Shown here: one piece after another, positions 37,681 through 39,441 of the stretch
Layout of the letters: the number at the start of each line of letters is the position of its first letter
How positions within the stretch are numbered: position 1 is the first letter of the stretch
Source: CAYFMH01 sp964344775
GTDB lineage: Bacteria > Patescibacteriota > Gracilibacteria > UBA4473
DNA length: 39,441 bases
Direction: 5' to 3'
Assembly: GCA_964344775.1 (NCBI GenBank)
Contig: CAYFOO010000007.1
Span: 1-39,441 of the forward strand
The notes under the pieces: generated by a model
What the model was told of the DNA's origin: nothing
Databases searched by the model: none
The model's input: only the letters and a program-made list of their open reading frames with translations
Position numbers and translations under genes: made by a program

Positions 37681-37815
37681 AGAAGAGAAGGTTTGGAGAT
37701 TTGTGCTGTTTTTTTGTCTTTTCTAGGAAATTCCCTACCTTCAACACCAGATTTCATCGCTGATTTGCAGTTTTTCCCTCTTGCATGTTACCAGATTTAA
37801 TTTAAGATCTAGAGC

Positions 37816-38028
37816 ATGTTCGTCCAAATAGAACCAAACGATGATGGGTTTTTGGCTTCTTGTCCTCAGATACAAGGAGCTTTTGCCGAAGGAGAAACAG
37901 AATTTGAAGCTTTTTATAACCTCGTGGACGTGCTTCAGGGGATTTCAGAATATCGAAAAACCACCCATAGAAAAAAACAACTTGAGAAGAAAAAATTAGA
38001 GTTTGAAATTCCCATTGGTGTAGAATGA
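37816..38028 (+). CDS. hicB: HicB family antitoxin
   Basis: A 70-aa HicB: MFVQIEPNDDGFLASCPQIQGAFAEGETEFEAFYNLVDVLQ is the degenerate RNase H-like core of the family (E-x-D-x-D-G-Y/F-x-A-x-x-P-x-x-x-G-x-x-x-x-G-x-T). No separate DNA-binding C-terminal domain is present; the tail is Lys-rich (RKKQLEKKKLEFEIPIGVE). It precedes and overlaps hicA by four bases (ATGA, 38025-38028). It binds and neutralises HicA and may share in autoregulation. Confidence 0.85.
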   Translation: MFVQIEPNDDGFLASCPQIQGAFAEGETEFEAFYNLVDVLQGISEYRKTTHRKKQLEKKKLEFEIPIGVE

Positions 38029-38246
38029 CCTCTTATAATTACCAATCGCTTGTTAAAAAATTAAAAAAACTAGGATTTGTTCCTTACCGCCAAGGGAAGG
38101 GCTCTCATGTTTTGTGGGTTCGAGATTCGGACAAAAAAGTTCTTCCGGTCCCCAATCATGGAAAAAAAGACATCCGAACCGGGACTCTGCACGCGATTTG
38201 CAAGGAGATGGGGCTTAAAAACAAAAAAGAATTAGATGAACTTTAG
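38025..38246 (+). CDS. hicA: HicA family mRNA interferase toxin
   Basis: A 73-aa dsRBD-like toxin. LVKKLKKLGFVPYRQGKGSHVLWVR contains the Gly-Ser-His with the catalytic His. VLPVPNHGKKDIRTGTLHAICKEMGL is the family's P-x-H-x-x-K-D-I/L-x-x-G-T-L-x-x-I segment. HicA cleaves mRNA and is held inactive by HicB. Both halves look intact and are coupled by an ATGA overlap, so the module is probably functional. Confidence 0.9.
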   Translation: MTSYNYQSLVKKLKKLGFVPYRQGKGSHVLWVRDSDKKVLPVPNHGKKDIRTGTLHAICKEMGLKNKKELDEL

Positions 38247-38307
38247 TTGAAAACAAAACCCGAATCACGAAATTAGTTTTTGGCAAAAGAAAGGGAAAAA
38301 GTAGAGA

Positions 38308-38341
38308 TTGTGCTACAAATGCTCATAATGTTTTGTAGTAC
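38308..38341 (+). promoter_or_regulatory. Repeated TTGTGCTACAAAT motif and hairpin
   Basis: TTGTGCTACAAAT (38308-38320) is identical to 34125-34137. Its GTGCTACAAA part can pair with TTTTGTAGTAC (38331-38341). A third partial copy, TTGTGCTAAT, is at 38451-38460. Either an extended -10 element or a small repeat; no -35 is seen here. Confidence 0.35.
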
Positions 38342-38366
38342 TAAATAGTAAATCTTCGCATTTAAA

Positions 38367-38440
38367 GCGGCTTTTCCCGGGGGTTCGGCTCATCTTCGAC
38401 AAGCTCAGATTCGCTCACCCCCGTGAAGCCGCAAAAAAAA
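38367..38440. repeat. Large GC-rich hairpin between hicA and the rmlD-type gene
   Basis: GCGGCTT (38367-38373) pairs with AAGCCGC (38426-38432), and inside it CGGGGG (38378-38383) with CCCCCG (38418-38423). The 34-nt loop contains CTTCGACAAGCTCAG. Eight A follow on the plus strand, so on the minus strand a T-run precedes the stem. It is not a clear terminator for hicA and looks like a palindromic insertion or structured RNA. Confidence 0.6.
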
Positions 38441-38543
38441 TGACTGTATTTTGTGCTAATACCTTTTTTAAAACACAATTTTAATTTCATGATTCGTGTA
38501 ACAAAGTCTTCCCTCTTTTTTTAAAAATTGTTAAATTGGAATC

Positions 38544-39413
38544 ATGAAAATCCTGCTTTTGGGCAAAACCGGCCTGCTGGGATCTCAGTTTCTGGAGGTT
38601 TTTTTGCGAGAAAACCTGAATTTCACCGCTCCTGACCGAGAAGAACTGGATCTTTTGGATTTTGAGGCCGTCCAGGATTTTTTAGATAAAAATGGATTCG
38701 ATCGGATCGTCCTGTGTGCGGCGTATACCGATGTCGACCAAGCAGAAACCGAAAAAGAAGAATGCGAAAAAATGAATGTACAAATGCTGGAAAATCTAAT
38801 GAAAAGCGAGGTCCCCATCGTCCATTTTTCCACCGATTACGTCTTCCCCCATACCGAGCACGGCACAGAGCTCCCCGAAGGATTCGAACGAAAACCTCTT
38901 AATTTTTACGGGAAAACCAAGGGCAAAGCCGAAGAATTGCTCGAGAATTCTGACATAGACTTCTGGAATATCCGCACCAGCTGGCTCTTCGGTCCGGGAC
39001 GACGAAACTTTGTTTCCACTATTTCAGAACTCGCCAAGAACCGAACCGAACTCAAAATCATCCACGATCAAATCGGTCGCCCCACCTACACCCCAGATCT
39101 GGCCGAATTCGTCACCAAACATTTTATTAAAAACACCCAAGTTCCTGGTCACTACCACCTCCAAAACACCGGCCCCCCCGTGAGCTGGGCAGATTTTGCC
39201 GAACATTTTTTGGAAAAAACCGGCTGGGAAGGGGAAATTGAGAAAATTTCTTCAGACGACTGGAATGCTCCTGCCAAAAGACCGAAAAATTCGGTTCTCA
39301 AAAATACAAAAATAAATGATAATCTGAGAGATTGGCGAGATGCGGTGCAAGAGTATTTGAAACAATCAAAGGACAAGGATGCAAGCTTAAGGAAACTCTG
39401 CAAAACTGATTAA
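38544..39413 (+). CDS. rmlD: RmlD family dTDP-4-dehydrorhamnose reductase
   Basis: A 289-aa short-chain reductase of the RmlD branch: the N-terminal NAD(P)-binding KILLLGKTGLLGSQF, then ELDLLDFEAVQDFLDKNGFDRIVLCAAYTDVDQAE, NVQMLENLM, HFSTDYVF, the catalytic Tyr-x-x-x-Lys in FYGKTKGKAEELL, RTSWLFGPGRRNFV, IHDQIGRPTYTPDLAEF and the C-terminal RPKNSVLKNTKI segment, all diagnostic. It reduces dTDP-4-keto-rhamnose to dTDP-rhamnose for surface polysaccharide. RmlA, B and C are not in the window and may lie beyond its right edge. It follows a 297-bp structured gap. Confidence 0.92.
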   Translation: MKILLLGKTGLLGSQFLEVFLRENLNFTAPDREELDLLDFEAVQDFLDKNGFDRIVLCAAYTDVDQAETEKEECEKMNVQMLENLMKSEVPIVHFSTDYVFPHTEHGTELPEGFERKPLNFYGKTKGKAEELLENSDIDFWNIRTSWLFGPGRRNFVSTISELAKNRTELKIIHDQIGRPTYTPDLAEFVTKHFIKNTQVPGHYHLQNTGPPVSWADFAEHFLEKTGWEGEIEKISSDDWNAPAKRPKNSVLKNTKINDNLRDWRDAVQEYLKQSKDKDASLRKLCKTD

Positions 39414-39441
39414 AAGCTGGTAAAATTGAGAAAATTTAACT

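Noticed and set aside
1..39441. Alternative genetic code (UGA = Gly) as in Gracilibacteria
   Set aside because: Conserved genes such as trpB and overlapping pairs such as hicB/hicA end on TGA at the expected position, and no housekeeping gene carries an in-frame TGA.
1..39441. CRISPR array, tRNA or rRNA genes, transposase genes
   Set aside because: No regularly spaced repeats with unique spacers, no cloverleaf with T-arm GTTCGA context, and no transposase or integrase motifs were seen. The direct repeats found are short tandem units or a single duplicated gene start.

Overview
The window looks like a chromosomal segment from a Candidate Phyla Radiation (Patescibacteria) bacterium, possibly Peregrinibacteria-like. 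The phylum is an inference. It rests on the AT-rich DNA, compact gene packing, a TraC-like/PrgI/VirB2-like type IV secretion gene set, RNase J, a KhpA-type KH protein, an S16 protein with a long acidic tail, and many short intergenic inverted repeats. TGA acts as an ordinary stop (TrpB, HicB and others end on it at the expected place), so this is not the UGA=Gly code of Gracilibacteria and Absconditabacteria. I found no rRNA, tRNA, CRISPR array or complete insertion sequence.

Layout. 1-2850: a DUF4258/DUF2283 toxin-antitoxin-like pair, then a minus-strand nucleotide block (dCMP deaminase, a dCTP-deaminase/dUTPase-fold protein, a dihydrofolate-reductase-like protein) and an antitoxin-like gene followed by a broken RelE toxin gene. 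3000-10900: enolase, an unidentified and probably structured ~380-nt RNA with its own promoter and terminator, a tiny ribbon-helix-helix (RHH) regulator plus TatD nuclease, RuvB, ArgS, several small unknown proteins and two Cys-containing orphans with near-identical promoters.

10920-21032: a ten-kilobase tryptophan operon on the plus strand, in the order trpR-like repressor, trpE, NYN nuclease, trpG, cytidine deaminase, NYN nuclease, trpD-trpC-trpF fusion, SBF-type membrane protein, trpB, four-helix-bundle (23S intervening-sequence type) protein, trpA. Its promoter overlaps a near-perfect 24-bp palindrome resembling the Escherichia coli trp operator. Five non-trp genes are threaded between the trp genes. 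The second NYN gene is flanked by a copied trpD 5' end, which suggests insertion.

21018-28540 (mostly minus strand): leuD, superoxide dismutase, a hypothetical gene, recA divergent from lexA with both promoters visible, then an rpsP-khpA-virB2-like-comF-prgI-traC-like run. 28800-39441: a small membrane protein with a strong terminator, glmS, a secreted tail-fibre-like peptide, RNase J, a MraY/WecA-family transferase, rsmA, a repetitive SH3-like protein, a hicBA toxin-antitoxin pair, and an RmlD-type reductase.

A recurrent theme is short inverted repeats built from degenerate ~7-bp units (gttgtag, attacga, agttcta and others) in nearly every intergenic gap. One such repeat appears to have entered the argS coding frame. 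A pair of GC-rich palindromes lies inside the linker of the TrpD-TrpC-TrpF fusion.
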